From: Chloroflexi bacterium OHK40
GTDB taxonomy: Bacteria > Chloroflexota > Chloroflexia > Chloroflexales > Chloroflexaceae
Length of the DNA: 64,000 nt
NCBI GenBank assembly: GCA_004367505.1
Contig: SFCB01000260.1
Coordinates: 1-64,000, forward strand
Reading direction: 5' to 3'
The first letter of the stretch is position 1. Each line of letters starts with the position of its first letter. Below, one piece after another: positions 27,349-36,509 of this stretch. A model generated the notes under the pieces. That model did no database searches. It was not told the DNA's origin and saw only the letters and a list, made by a program, of their open reading frames with translations. Both the position numbers and the translations under genes were made by a program.

Positions 27349-29385
27349 TCAGAGCAGCGTTTTGTCCACGTAGCACCATCCCCAGCTCTCCCCCGGCTCC
27401 AGCGAGCGGACCACCGGGTGCTCCGTCTCGTGGAAGTGGCGTGTGGCGTGCTTGTTCTTCGAGGAGTCGCAGCAGCCCACGTGACCGCAGATCATACAGA
27501 CCCGCAGGTGGACCCATGTGTCTCCCATGCGCAGACACTCCTCACATCCGTCGGTCTTCGGTACCACCTCGCCGAGCCCCACCGCGTGGGTGCATCCTCT
27601 GGCCTGGCCCGCCGTCGGGCTCAGCGCCACGGGCCTGCGGGCTGCTCCATTGCTCATCGCGCGTGCCTCCGCGACGTAGGCGCCAACTTCGACCGCCTCC
27701 AGTTCGTAGTCACCCATCACGCGCCCGAGGAGCGCCGTGATGCTCACCTCGTCCTCGGCCACCACCCGTTCGGCCCCAGCCGCTTCGAGCTCGCGGGCGT
27801 CCTCCCCGGTGCGCGCCCGCGCCATGATCCGCAGGTCGGGCCGCATGCCCCGGGCCACGTTAATTACCCGGTGGGTCATGGCCGGGGTATCGTCGGCCAC
27901 GACGAGCAGACGGGCCCGGCGGATCCCAGCCTGCTCCAGCACGTGCTGGCGGGCGTAGTCGCTCCGCAGCACGCGCAGGCCCTTCGCCTCCGCCTCGTTC
28001 GCGCCGCCCGGGCTGAGGGTCAGCACGCCGTAGGGCACCGCCGCATCATGAAGCGCGCTGGCCAGAGCGGCGCCCGCCGGGCCGTAGCCGGCGATGATGA
28101 CGTGGTCCTGCAGGGCCCCGAAGGCCTCGGCGTGGGCCGGGTCGCCCGGGTCGTCCTCGGGGATGGCCGGGTCGGCTTTGCCATCTAGCTTGCGCTGCAG
28201 CAGGCCCCCGAGTTGCGCCAGGAACGGCGTGAGGATGATCAGCACGACGGTGGCGGCAATGAAGGTCTGGGTGCCAGCCTCACCCATCCCGAAGGGTGTC
28301 AGGCCTAGCTCACGACCGCTGCGCTCGAGCACGAGTGAGAACTCGCCGATCTGGGCGAGCAGCAGCCCCACGAAGCCCGCTGTGCCCGCGCCGTAGCCAA
28401 GCGCGCGCACACTCAGCGCCGTGGTGAGCAGCTTGAGCAGCACCGTCCCGGCCACCACACCGAGCACCAGGGGCAGGTTGAGCATCAGGGAGCTGAGATT
28501 GAGCAGCAGGCCCACCGAGACGAAGAAGGTTGCGCTGAAGAGTACCTGCAGAGGCAGGATCTCGCCGAGGGCGTAGTCGCGGAAGCGGGTGTCGCTCACC
28601 ACCAGACCCGCCAGGAAGGCCCCCAGCGAGAGGCTCACGCCCGCCAGGCTGGTCAGGTACGCCGTGCCGAAGCAGATCGCGACCACCGTGAGCAGGAAGA
28701 TCTCCTGGGAGCAGGTGCGCGCCACCGCCTCGATCAGTGGTGGCATAACGCGGCGGGCCACCACCAGCACGGCGGCGATCAGCAGGCCGGCCGTGCCGAG
28801 GGCCTGCAGCACGCCCCAGGCCGAGCCACCATCGCCGCCGAGCATCGGCACCAGCAGCACCATCGCCACCACGGCCAGATCCTGAAAGATCAGCATGCCC
28901 AGGCTGATCTGCCCAGCCTGGGTGTCGGTCTCGCCACGGCTCTCAAGCAGCTTCATGACCACGGCGGTGGACGAGAGGGCGAGCAGGAAGCCGGTGAAGA
29001 CCGCGATCTGCCAGGGCAGGCGGAAGAGCGCCAGCAGCGCCACGCTGATCCCCACCACGAGCAGCACCTGTAGCCCCCCGCCCACGAAGATCAGCCGCCG
29101 GATGCGGGCCAGCTGGTCGAGGCTGAACTCAAGGCCGATCGTGAAGAGCAGCAGGATGATGCCGATCTCGGCCGTGGCCTCGATCAACGCCTGGTCGCGT
29201 ACGATCCCGAGGGCGTTGGGGCCGAGCAGCACGCCGGCCAGCAGGAAGCCGACAATCGGGACGAGGCCGAGGCGCTGGGCGAGGTAGCCGAAGAGTGCGC
29301 CGATTGCGAGCAGGGCGGCCACCTCCGGGAGAAACCCGAGCGGCGACTCGCCTGCGGCGAGGGGCAGAAACTGTGCGAGATCCAT
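27349..29385 (-). CDS. CPA2 cation:proton antiporter with TrkA-N and C-terminal UBP-type zinc finger
   Basis: This 678-aa membrane protein belongs to the monovalent cation:proton antiporter-2 (KefB-like) family. About twelve hydrophobic segments fill residues 15-400. A TrkA-N/RCK Rossmann domain follows (VIIAGYGPAG), expected to bind NAD(H) or nucleotides. The last 80 residues are a UBP-type zinc finger: GCTHA, then GCEECL, VCMICGHVGCCDSS, HFHETEHPV, and WCYVD. In eukaryotes this fold binds ubiquitin C-termini; in bacteria it is an orphan zinc module occasionally attached to antiporters. I chose ATG 29385, preceded by AAGGAG. The GT4 gene follows after 61 bases. Confidence 0.9.
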   Translation of the reverse strand: MDLAQFLPLAAGESPLGFLPEVAALLAIGALFGYLAQRLGLVPIVGFLLAGVLLGPNALGIVRDQALIEATAEIGIILLLFTIGLEFSLDQLARIRRLIFVGGGLQVLLVVGISVALLALFRLPWQIAVFTGFLLALSSTAVVMKLLESRGETDTQAGQISLGMLIFQDLAVVAMVLLVPMLGGDGGSAWGVLQALGTAGLLIAAVLVVARRVMPPLIEAVARTCSQEIFLLTVVAICFGTAYLTSLAGVSLSLGAFLAGLVVSDTRFRDYALGEILPLQVLFSATFFVSVGLLLNLSSLMLNLPLVLGVVAGTVLLKLLTTALSVRALGYGAGTAGFVGLLLAQIGEFSLVLERSGRELGLTPFGMGEAGTQTFIAATVVLIILTPFLAQLGGLLQRKLDGKADPAIPEDDPGDPAHAEAFGALQDHVIIAGYGPAGAALASALHDAAVPYGVLTLSPGGANEAEAKGLRVLRSDYARQHVLEQAGIRRARLLVVADDTPAMTHRVINVARGMRPDLRIMARARTGEDARELEAAGAERVVAEDEVSITALLGRVMGDYELEAVEVGAYVAEARAMSNGAARRPVALSPTAGQARGCTHAVGLGEVVPKTDGCEECLRMGDTWVHLRVCMICGHVGCCDSSKNKHATRHFHETEHPVVRSLEPGESWGWCYVDKTLL

Positions 29386-29512
29386 ACGCTCCTTCGTTTG
29401 CCTGATACCGGCGTGGAGGCCGGCGGCCCAACCCCCGCTGTGTAGCATACTCCGGGACCACGGCGGCGGCAACTGCCCGAATCACCGGGCGGGCGGGCGA
29501 GCCGGCAACTGA

Positions 29513-29521
29513 TGGTACAAT
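29513..29521 (+). promoter_or_regulatory. Extended -10 promoter element before the CpXC gene
   Basis: TGGTACAAT is an extended -10 (TGn plus TACAAT) 45 bases before the start of the CpXC gene, in the 182-base divergent gap. No -35 of quality is present, which is acceptable for extended -10 promoters. Confidence 0.5.
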
Positions 29522-29566
29522 AGAACGAGGAAAGAACCCGAGCCCATCAGGACGCCGCGCCGCCCT

Positions 29567-30751
29567 ATGTCGATTGCCTATCAGGAGCAGGTTCAGCTCG
29601 CGTGCCCCGCCTGCGGTGCCCCGTTCGAGGCGTCCGTCTGGCTGATCCTGGATGCACAGGAGCAGCCCGCCGAGGACGCTGCCCTGCGCCGGGGCGAGCT
29701 CAACCGGGTGACATGCCCGAGTTGCGGTACCAGCGGCCCCGCTGGCGCCCCTCTGCTCTACCACGATGGGGCGGCGCGCCGCGTGATCTTCGCGCCCGCG
29801 CCCGGATCGGCCGAGCACGAGTGGCGCGAGCAGGCCCGCGACCTGCACGCCTTGCTCGTCGGCTCCATCCCCGAGGAGCAGCGCCGCCCGTACCTCGCCG
29901 ACATCGACATCGCCCAGGATCTCGATGGTGTGGCGCACCTGCTCGGGCGCATGGCGCGTCGGCGCCGAGGGGCGGGGGCCACGGAGCGTGGCAGAGACGG
30001 GGAGGCGATGGGGGCTGTGGCGCCACCGGTGGCTCCCGCCCGTGAGCGGCCCGAGGCAAACGACGCGCCCCCGCCCCTCCTCGTTGCCGTCGAGGCGCTG
30101 CTCGGCGCCGACTCGCCCGCTGAGCTCGACGCCGTCCTTCATGCGCACCCCGTGCTGCTCGACGCTACCACCGACCGGACGCTCGCGCAGCTGGCCGAGG
30201 TTGCCAGAGAGCAGCGGGCCTACGAGGTGGCGGAGAGCCTGCACCAGGCCCGCGCGTTGCTGGCCCGTGTGGGAGCCTCCGTTGCCCCGGCGCCCGACGC
30301 TGAGCCGGCGCGCCTGAGCGAAGCGGCCGTGAGCGCGCTCCTGCAGGCCCATAGCGCCGCCGAGCTCGACGCCGCCGTCGCAACCTATCCGCTCCTCCTC
30401 CATCCCCGCTCCGACATCCAGATCGGCGAACTGGTGGAGCATGCGCTCGATGAGGGGAACGAGCGCCTTGCTGCCGACCTCGAGGATCGCCGTGAGGCCC
30501 TGGCCCGCCTGCGGGCCACCGGGGCCGCGCCAGGCCCCACCCTCGATGAAGCGATCGAGGCCCTGCTGGTGGCCGAGGGTGAGGCCGCGATCGCCGAGGT
30601 GATCGATGCCTACCCCGTGCTGCTGGAGGAGGTGGCGGCCCGGGCGCTCTGGGAGTTCGCCGCCGAGGCCCACGCCAGCGGCGATGAGGAGCTCGCCCGC
30701 TACGCTGTCGAGTGCCGCGAGTTGCTCCGCCGCATCCGCGAGCAGCTGTAG
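29567..30751 (+). CDS. CpXC-domain protein with three helical repeats
   Basis: This 394-aa protein begins with a CpXC domain: CPAC at 13-16 and CPSC at 50-53 form a likely zinc site. After a low-complexity linker (about 135-170), three roughly 70-residue alpha-helical repeats follow, starting near 173, 250 and 322. Each has the pattern ALL..xSxAELDAVxxxxPxLL followed by a helix ending in LARxxExRxxLLxRxR. Similar repeats occur in CHAT/TPR-type proteins of Chloroflexi and cyanobacteria. No catalytic motif is seen; a scaffold role is plausible. It is 69 bases upstream of gcvT, in the same direction, so it may be the first gene of the glycine cleavage transcript. Confidence 0.78.
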   Translation: MSIAYQEQVQLACPACGAPFEASVWLILDAQEQPAEDAALRRGELNRVTCPSCGTSGPAGAPLLYHDGAARRVIFAPAPGSAEHEWREQARDLHALLVGSIPEEQRRPYLADIDIAQDLDGVAHLLGRMARRRRGAGATERGRDGEAMGAVAPPVAPARERPEANDAPPPLLVAVEALLGADSPAELDAVLHAHPVLLDATTDRTLAQLAEVAREQRAYEVAESLHQARALLARVGASVAPAPDAEPARLSEAAVSALLQAHSAAELDAAVATYPLLLHPRSDIQIGELVEHALDEGNERLAADLEDRREALARLRATGAAPGPTLDEAIEALLVAEGEAAIAEVIDAYPVLLEEVAARALWEFAAEAHASGDEELARYAVECRELLRRIREQL

Positions 30752-30820
30752 GCGGAGCGCTCCCTGCTGCTGAACCGCATGGGCGCGGCGCGCCCCCCCA
30801 GGCCCACAACAGGAGAAGCT

Positions 30821-31927
30821 ATGCTGCAACGTACCGTGCTCTACGACTCTCACCTCGCCGCAGGTGCCCGGATGGTCGAGTTTGGCGGCTGGGAGATGCC
30901 CGTGCAGTACAGCGGCCTGATCGAGGAGCACCAGGCGGTGCGCGGCGGCGCCGGGCTGTTCGATATCAGCCACATGGGCCGTGTGATGGTCCGGGGACCC
31001 CAGGCTACCGCCTTCCTGCAGTACGTCACCACCTGCGATGTGACCGCCATCCCCCTCGGGCACTCCAGTTACGGGCTGCTCTGCCAGCCCGACGGGGGCG
31101 TCGTCGATGATATCTTCATCTACCACGTTCCCGACGAGTACCTGGTGGTGGTGAATGCCGCAAACCGCGCCAGAGACTGGGCCTGGCTCGAACAGCACGC
31201 CCGCAACTTCGACGTTGAGCTGGAGGATCGCTCGGAGCGCTGGGCGATGGTGGCGCTCCAGGGGCCTGCCGCCGAGGCCCTCATCGCGGGCGCCGAAGAT
31301 TCCGAGGCCGTCGAGATCGGCTATCTGCCCTTCCACGGTGTCGCGCTCACCCGGCTCTTCGGCCACACTGTGCTGATCGCCCGTACTGGCTACACCGGCG
31401 AGGACGGTTTTGAGCTCTTCTTCGATACCGAGCACGCCCCCGCGCTCTGGCAGCGGCTGCTCGCCCTCGGTGGCCCCGGCAGCGTCAAGCCGTGTGGCCT
31501 CGGCGCGCGCGACAGCCTGCGCTTTGAGGCCTGCCTGGCCCTCTACGGCCACGAGCTCAGTGAGGCGATCAATCCCTACGAGGCCCGCCTCGGCTGGGTC
31601 GTCAAGCTCGACAAGGGCGATTTTGTCGGGCGCGAGGCCCTGGCCGCGATCAAGGCCCACGGCCCCGCCCGCCGCCTGGCTGGCTTCGAACTGCTGGGCA
31701 AGGGTGTGGCCCGCAGCGATTACCCGGTTCACACCGTCGATGGCACGCCCGTAGGCCACGTGACGAGCGGCATGCCCTCACCCACGCTCGGCAAACCCCT
31801 TGGCATGGCCCTCGTTCCCACCGCCCTCAGCGCCGAAGGCAGCGAGTTCGATGTCATCATCCGCGACCGGCCCGTTCGGGCCCGTGTCGTCAAGATGCCC
31901 TTTTACAAACCGCGCTACAAGAAATAG
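30821..31927 (+). CDS. gcvT: Glycine cleavage system T protein (aminomethyltransferase)
   Basis: GcvT transfers the methylene group from the aminomethyl-lipoyl arm of GcvH to tetrahydrofolate, releasing ammonia. The 368-aa protein has the N-terminal MVEFGGWEMPVQY, the folate-site region GLFDISHMGRV, LIARTGYTGEDGFE, and the GLGARDSLRFEACLALYG stretch. The C-terminal barrel includes GHVTSGMPSPTLGKPLGMA. The start is ATG 30821 with AGGAGA upstream; the track start at 30779 is rejected. gcvH begins 49 bases after the stop, with a small stem-loop in the gap. Confidence 0.95.
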   Translation: MLQRTVLYDSHLAAGARMVEFGGWEMPVQYSGLIEEHQAVRGGAGLFDISHMGRVMVRGPQATAFLQYVTTCDVTAIPLGHSSYGLLCQPDGGVVDDIFIYHVPDEYLVVVNAANRARDWAWLEQHARNFDVELEDRSERWAMVALQGPAAEALIAGAEDSEAVEIGYLPFHGVALTRLFGHTVLIARTGYTGEDGFELFFDTEHAPALWQRLLALGGPGSVKPCGLGARDSLRFEACLALYGHELSEAINPYEARLGWVVKLDKGDFVGREALAAIKAHGPARRLAGFELLGKGVARSDYPVHTVDGTPVGHVTSGMPSPTLGKPLGMALVPTALSAEGSEFDVIIRDRPVRARVVKMPFYKPRYKK

Positions 31928-31930
31928 GAG

Positions 31931-31950
31931 AGACGCGGCTTTCCGCGTCT
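31931..31950 (+). promoter_or_regulatory. Stem-loop between gcvT and gcvH
   Basis: AGACGCGG and CCGCGTCT form an 8-bp stem with a CTTT tetraloop between the gcvT stop and the gcvH ribosome binding site. It may tune relative expression or protect the message; it lacks a T-run so full termination is unlikely. Confidence 0.45.
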
Positions 31951-31976
31951 GCATGCGTCGCATTCTGGAGGAACCA

Positions 31977-32366
31977 ATGGCCCCCAATATCCCCGCCGAC
32001 CTGAAGTACAGCAAGTCCGACGAGTGGGTACGCGCCGAGGGCGATGAGGTGGTGATCGGGATCACCGACTACGCCCAGGATCAACTCGGCGATATCGTGT
32101 ACCTCGAACTGCCCCAGGTGGGTGCCAGCTTTGCCCCCGGCCAGAGCTTTGGCGCGATCGAGTCGGTCAAGGCCTCCTCCGAGCTCTACGCCCCGGTCGG
32201 TGGGGAGGTCGTGGCCGTCAATAGCGCGCTCGAGGCCAACCAGGAGCCGATCAACCGCGACCCCTACGGTGCCGGGTGGCTGGTGCGCCTCCGCCCCTCC
32301 GGCGAGCAAGAGGAGTTGCTCGACGCCGCAGCCTACGCCCGGTACTGTGAGGAGCGCGCCCACTAG
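31977..32366 (+). CDS. gcvH: Glycine cleavage system H protein (lipoyl carrier)
   Basis: GcvH is the lipoyl shuttle between P, T and L proteins. The 129-aa product has the lipoylation site ESVKASSELYAPVGGEV, where the Lys is modified, preceded by DQLGDIVYLELP. It ends in a typical helix. ATG 31977 has CTGGAGGA upstream. It is located between gcvT and gcvPA in the same direction. No lipoate ligase or L protein is in the window. Confidence 0.96.
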   Translation: MAPNIPADLKYSKSDEWVRAEGDEVVIGITDYAQDQLGDIVYLELPQVGASFAPGQSFGAIESVKASSELYAPVGGEVVAVNSALEANQEPINRDPYGAGWLVRLRPSGEQEELLDAAAYARYCEERAH

Positions 32367-32549
32367 CAACCACGACTGTATAGCCTGTGCCGGCCCTTCG
32401 AAACGTGAGCCCCCTCTGGAGGGCTCGAGCGCGTCAGAACGCCATCCGCTCGCAACGCTCCAGCTCCTGGTGCCTGGTTCGCGCGCTAGATGGCGCCAGA
32501 TTCTTCCGCCGCGTGTAGCCGCCGCGCCCGCGGCGCTAGCGAAACGTCT

Positions 32550-33884
32550 ATGTCACATTACATCTCCATCACCGAGGCCGAGCGCGCCGAAATGCTCAAG
32601 GCCATCGGTGTGGCTTCTACCGCCGACCTGTTCGCCGACGTTCCCGCCGACAAGCGCTTCCCGCGCCTGGAGTTGCCCGCGCCACTGTCGGAGCCCGAGC
32701 TCGTGCGCGAGCTCCAGGCGCTGGCCAGCCAGAATGCCAACGCCCAGAGTCACAGCATCTTCCTCGGTGCCGGGGCCTACAACCACTTTGTGCCCGCCGC
32801 CGTGGACCAGATCCTGCGGCGTGGGGAGTTCTACACGGCCTACACCCCCTACCAGCCCGAGATCAGCCAGGGAACGCTCCAGGCGATCTTCGAGTACCAG
32901 AGCCTGATCTGTTCGCTTACGGGCATGGAGATCGCCAACGCCTCGCACTACGACGGCGCCACCGCAATTGCCGAGGCCGCGATTATGGCCCTCAACCTGG
33001 TGCGCAATCGCCGCAAGATCGTCGTCGCCCGTGGCGTGCATCCCCAGTACCGGGCGGTGCTGCGTACTTACCTCCAGGCGCTCGATGTGACCATCACCGG
33101 CGACGAGACGCCCGGCGCCACCCTTGAGGATGCCCTTGCCCTCGTAGACGAGCAGACTGCCCTGCTGATTGTGCAGAGCCCTGATTTCCTCGGTCGCCTC
33201 CACGATCTGCGGGGCCTCGCCGAGCGGGTACAGGCTCGCGGCGCCCTGCTCGCCGTCCATTTCGATCCGATCGCTCTCGGCCTTTTCCAGACCCCCGGTG
33301 AGGTCGGCGCCGATATCGCTACCGCCGAGGGCCAGCCCCTCGGGCTCGGCCTGGGCTTCGGTGGCCCCTACCTCGGGATCTTCACCGCCAGGCAGAAGCA
33401 CGTCCATAAGATCGCCGGGCGCCTGGTGGGCGCCACGAAGGATGTGGAGGGCCGGCTGGCCTATGTGCTCACCCTGCGCGCCCGCGAGCAGGATATCCGC
33501 CGCGAGCGGGCGACCAGCAACATCTGCACCAACCAGGGCCTCATGGCCCTCGCGGCGACCGTCTACATGAGCCTGATGGGCAAGCAAGGCATGCGCCGCG
33601 TGGCCGAGCTCTGTTACCAGCGTGCCCATTACGCCGCTGCCCAGATCGCCGCTCTCCCCGGCTACGCCGTTCACGGCGGCCCCTTCTTCAAGGAGTTCGT
33701 CGTGCGCTGCCCCCGTCCTGTTGCCGAGATTAACGCGGCCCTGCGCGAGCAGCGGATCGTGGGTGGCTACGATCTCGGCGCCGACGAGCCCGAGCTCGGC
33801 AACGCGATGCTCCTCGCCGTGACTGAGATGAATAGCAGGGCGGAGATCGATCGGCTCGTCGATGTGCTACGGAGCGTCGCATGA
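32550..33884 (+). CDS. gcvPA: Glycine dehydrogenase (decarboxylating) subunit 1
   Basis: This is the N-terminal half of the split P protein, which with GcvPB decarboxylates glycine and loads the aminomethyl group on GcvH. The 444-aa protein has SIFLGAGAYNHFVPAAVD, YTPYQPEISQGTLQAIFEYQ, and ANASHYDGATAIAEA, all typical of subunit 1. It lacks the PLP lysine, which is in PB. I chose ATG 32550 (MSHYISITEAER) rather than the track start 32490, since the added residues are not family-like. About 185 bases separate it from gcvH. The APH-like gene starts about 110 bases after the stop. Confidence 0.95.
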   Translation: MSHYISITEAERAEMLKAIGVASTADLFADVPADKRFPRLELPAPLSEPELVRELQALASQNANAQSHSIFLGAGAYNHFVPAAVDQILRRGEFYTAYTPYQPEISQGTLQAIFEYQSLICSLTGMEIANASHYDGATAIAEAAIMALNLVRNRRKIVVARGVHPQYRAVLRTYLQALDVTITGDETPGATLEDALALVDEQTALLIVQSPDFLGRLHDLRGLAERVQARGALLAVHFDPIALGLFQTPGEVGADIATAEGQPLGLGLGFGGPYLGIFTARQKHVHKIAGRLVGATKDVEGRLAYVLTLRAREQDIRRERATSNICTNQGLMALAATVYMSLMGKQGMRRVAELCYQRAHYAAAQIAALPGYAVHGGPFFKEFVVRCPRPVAEINAALREQRIVGGYDLGADEPELGNAMLLAVTEMNSRAEIDRLVDVLRSVA

Positions 33885-33993
33885 TCATCCCCTCCAGCCG
33901 CCGATCGATTACCAACGGGCTCCGGCGGGCGCGGGCCACGATCCATACCGGCCAGGCCCGGCTGCCCGCCGTCGGGCGCCCGTCGTCACACCG

Positions 33994-34965
33994 ATGATCA
34001 CCGACGTCCAGCTGAGCCGCATCCTTGCCCACGGGCTGCCCGGCGCCCGCCTGGTCGCCGCCGAGCCGCTCGGCGAGCGCAGCCTGGCCCTGGAGCTCGC
34101 CGGGGGCCGCCGCGCCCTGCTGCGCCTCGCTGGCCCGTCCGACCCTGGCGCGGGCGACCCGCTCCGCGCTGAACTGGCCGCCCTCGCTGCCTTGCGAGCG
34201 GAGATCGACCTACCGCTGCCCGAAGTGCTGGCCCATGATCTCGCGGGTGAGAGCGGTCTGCCCTACCTGCTCATCAGCGCGCTCGAAGGGATGGCCCTGA
34301 TCGAGGCCGTGCCCGCCCTCGATGAGGAGCAGCGCTACGAGCTTGGCCGCCAGCTCGCCGACCTGGTGGCCCGCGTCCACGGCTATACCGCGAGCGCTTA
34401 TGGCGCCCTCGATCTCGCCACCCCTCCCACCGTGCGCGCCGAACCCATCGCGCGCGGCAGCGATCCGGGCGAGCCCCTCGCCGAGCCCGACGACGAGGAT
34501 GTGCGCTACTTCCACGCTCGCCTTGATGCCGCCCTCGATGCCGCCACCAATGCCGGTGAGCTTGATCCCGACGGCGCTCGGCAGATCGCTGCCTGGGCCC
34601 GTGGCAATCTCGCCGGAACCGGTCGCCCGGCCTGCCTCGTCCACGGCGACCTGCGCCCCGAGCGTGTGCTCGTGCGCCGCCGGGAGCGCCGCTGGGCCAT
34701 CGCCGGCCTCACCGGCTGGGGCTACGCGCAGGCCTGGCGCCCCGCCTGGGATCACGCGGCGGTGATGGAACACTTCGCCGGCCCCGCCTACTTTAGCCTC
34801 CGCGTCGGCTACGGCAACGCCTACGATGCCACGACCGAGCGCCGCTACGATCAGCTCCGCGAGTTTGCTCTGCGCCCCTATCGCCTGGTGCTCTTCCTCG
34901 AAGCTGGCCGCGCCGACCTCGCCCTGGCCCTCGTTCAGCAGGAAAAGGCTTCTACCAATGGATAA
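33994..34965 (+). CDS. APH-fold phosphotransferase-like protein, probable pseudokinase
   Basis: This 323-aa protein belongs to the aminoglycoside phosphotransferase (protein-kinase-like) superfamily. The catalytic loop reads [13 protein letters not shown]: the catalytic Asp of HGD (residue 219) is kept, but the Asn expected five residues later is Arg 224. The second metal-binding site, normally Asp in a GxxDW motif, reads GLTGW with Gly 241. Both metal ligands are thus lost, so ordinary phosphotransfer is doubtful. I chose ATG 33994; the track start 33862 overlaps gcvPA in another frame. It lies between gcvPA and gcvPB and overlaps the gcvPB start by eight bases, which implies translational coupling with glycine cleavage. 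Confidence 0.78.
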   Translation: MITDVQLSRILAHGLPGARLVAAEPLGERSLALELAGGRRALLRLAGPSDPGAGDPLRAELAALAALRAEIDLPLPEVLAHDLAGESGLPYLLISALEGMALIEAVPALDEEQRYELGRQLADLVARVHGYTASAYGALDLATPPTVRAEPIARGSDPGEPLAEPDDEDVRYFHARLDAALDAATNAGELDPDGARQIAAWARGNLAGTGRPACLVHGDLRPERVLVRRRERRWAIAGLTGWGYAQAWRPAWDHAAVMEHFAGPAYFSLRVGYGNAYDATTERRYDQLREFALRPYRLVLFLEAGRADLALALVQQEKASTNG

Positions 34966-36430
34966 CTTCGAGCCCCATATCTATGAGCTTTCAGCCCCCG
35001 GCAAGCATGGCACCAACCTCCCCCGCCTTGATGTGCCCGAAACCGACCTGCCCGAAAACCTCTTGCGCCAGGACGATCTCAACGACTTCCCTGAGCTAAC
35101 CGAGCTGGAGGTGGTCCGTCACTATACCCGCATCAGCCGGAACAATGCGTCAATTGACACGGGCCCGATCTTCCTCGGGTCCTGTACCATGAAAGGCAAT
35201 CCGAAGCTGCACGAAGAGGTGGCGCGCTACGCTGGCTTTGCCGCGGCGCATCCCTTGCAGGGCGATGCGCTCTCCCAGGGCGCCCTGCGGCTGATGTACG
35301 AATTGCAGCACTATCTGGGCGAGATCTCGGGCTTCGAGGCCGTCTCGCTGCAGCCCGCCGCGGGCGCCCAGGGCGAGTTCACCGGCATCCTGGCCTTCCG
35401 CGCCTACCACCTGGACCGGGGGGACCACGATCGTACCGAGGTGCTGGTGCCCAACGCTGCCCACGGGACCAACCCGGCCACGGCGGCCATGGCCGGCCTC
35501 AAAGTGGTGGAGCTGAAGAGCGATGCCCGTGGCAACGTCGATATGGACGACCTGCGGGCCAGGCTCTCGCCGCGCACCGCCGGCATGATGCTCACCAATC
35601 CCAACACCCTGGGGCTCTTCGAGGATCAGATCGTCGAAATCTGCCGGCTGGTCCACGAGGCCGGCGGCCTGATGTACGGCGATGGCGCTAATTTCAATGC
35701 CATCCTCGGCATCGCCAGGCCCGGCGAGCTCGGCTTCGACTTCATGCACTACAACCTGCACAAGACCTTCACCACCCCCCACGGCGGCGGCGGCCCCGGC
35801 TCGGGCGCCGTCGGTTGTACCGCCGCCCTGGCGCCCTTCCTGCCGGGCCCCCGCGTGCGCAAGGCCCCCGACGGCTCCTACGAGCTCTACACCCCCGAGA
35901 AGTCCATCGGCCGCATGAAGGCCTTCCACGGCAACTTCGGGATGCTCGTGCGCGCCTGGACCTACATCCGCACCCTGGGCGAGGAGGGCCTGCGCGAGGT
36001 GAGTGAGACGGCTGTGCTCAACGCGAACTATGTGCGCGCGCGCCTGAAGGATCTCTACCCCCAGGCGGTGGACCGGATCTGTATGCACGAGACGGTGCTC
36101 AAGGGCCAGATCGCTGGCGCCAGCGGCGTGCGCACCCTCGATATCGCCAAGCGCCTGATCGACTACGGCTTCCACCCGCCGACGATCTACTTCCCGCTGA
36201 TTGTGCCCGAGGCGCTCATGATCGAGCCGACCGAGACCGAGAGCAAGCGGACCCTCGATCAGTTCATTGAGGCCATGCGTGCGATTGCCCGCGAGGCCGT
36301 CGAGACGCCCGAGTTGCTCCACGAGGCTCCCACCAGAGCTCCCGTGCGCCGGCTGGACGAGGTGCGCGCGGCGCGTCAGCCCGTGCTGCGCTACGACGCC
36401 GAGGCGTTCCGCCGGTTGCGGGAAGGATGA
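34958..36430 (+). CDS. gcvPB: Glycine dehydrogenase (decarboxylating) subunit 2
   Basis: This PLP-carrying half of the split glycine decarboxylase has 490 aa. The PLP lysine is in the motif [18 protein letters not shown]. Other family blocks are [43 protein letters not shown], and [11 protein letters not shown]. The start ATG 34958 overlaps the end of the APH-like gene by eight bases and has AGGAAAAGG upstream. The track start 34826 lies inside the APH-like gene and is rejected. A strong stem-loop with a short T-run follows the stop. Confidence 0.96.
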   Translation: MDNFEPHIYELSAPGKHGTNLPRLDVPETDLPENLLRQDDLNDFPELTELEVVRHYTRISRNNASIDTGPIFLGSCTMKGNPKLHEEVARYAGFAAAHPLQGDALSQGALRLMYELQHYLGEISGFEAVSLQPAAGAQGEFTGILAFRAYHLDRGDHDRTEVLVPNAAHGTNPATAAMAGLKVVELKSDARGNVDMDDLRARLSPRTAGMMLTNPNTLGLFEDQIVEICRLVHEAGGLMYGDGANFNAILGIARPGELGFDFMHYNLHKTFTTPHGGGGPGSGAVGCTAALAPFLPGPRVRKAPDGSYELYTPEKSIGRMKAFHGNFGMLVRAWTYIRTLGEEGLREVSETAVLNANYVRARLKDLYPQAVDRICMHETVLKGQIAGASGVRTLDIAKRLIDYGFHPPTIYFPLIVPEALMIEPTETESKRTLDQFIEAMRAIAREAVETPELLHEAPTRAPVRRLDEVRAARQPVLRYDAEAFRRLREG

Positions 36431-36452
36431 CCCGCAGGGCGCTCGGAGACGG

Positions 36453-36488
36453 CGGGCCGGGGCACGAGAATGGGGCCCCGGCCCGTTT
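36453..36488 (+). terminator. Terminator after gcvPB
   Basis: CGGGCCGGGGC and GCCCCGGCCCG form a perfect 11-bp stem with an 11-nt loop, followed by TTTGT. It lies between the converging gcvPB and acyltransferase genes and fits a terminator for the glycine cleavage operon. Confidence 0.7.
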
Positions 36489-36509
36489 GTCGTCCGCGTC
36501 CCGGCCCCC

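Noticed and set aside
30752-30820. Glycine riboswitch before gcvT
   Set aside because: Only 69 bases separate the CpXC stop and gcvT start, too little for a known glycine aptamer, and no characteristic pairing was seen.
29129-31759. 876-aa minus-strand ORF
   Set aside because: It is antisense to the CpXC and gcvT genes and to the end of the antiporter; the sequence is Gly/Ala/His-rich without domains, a typical GC-rich shadow frame.
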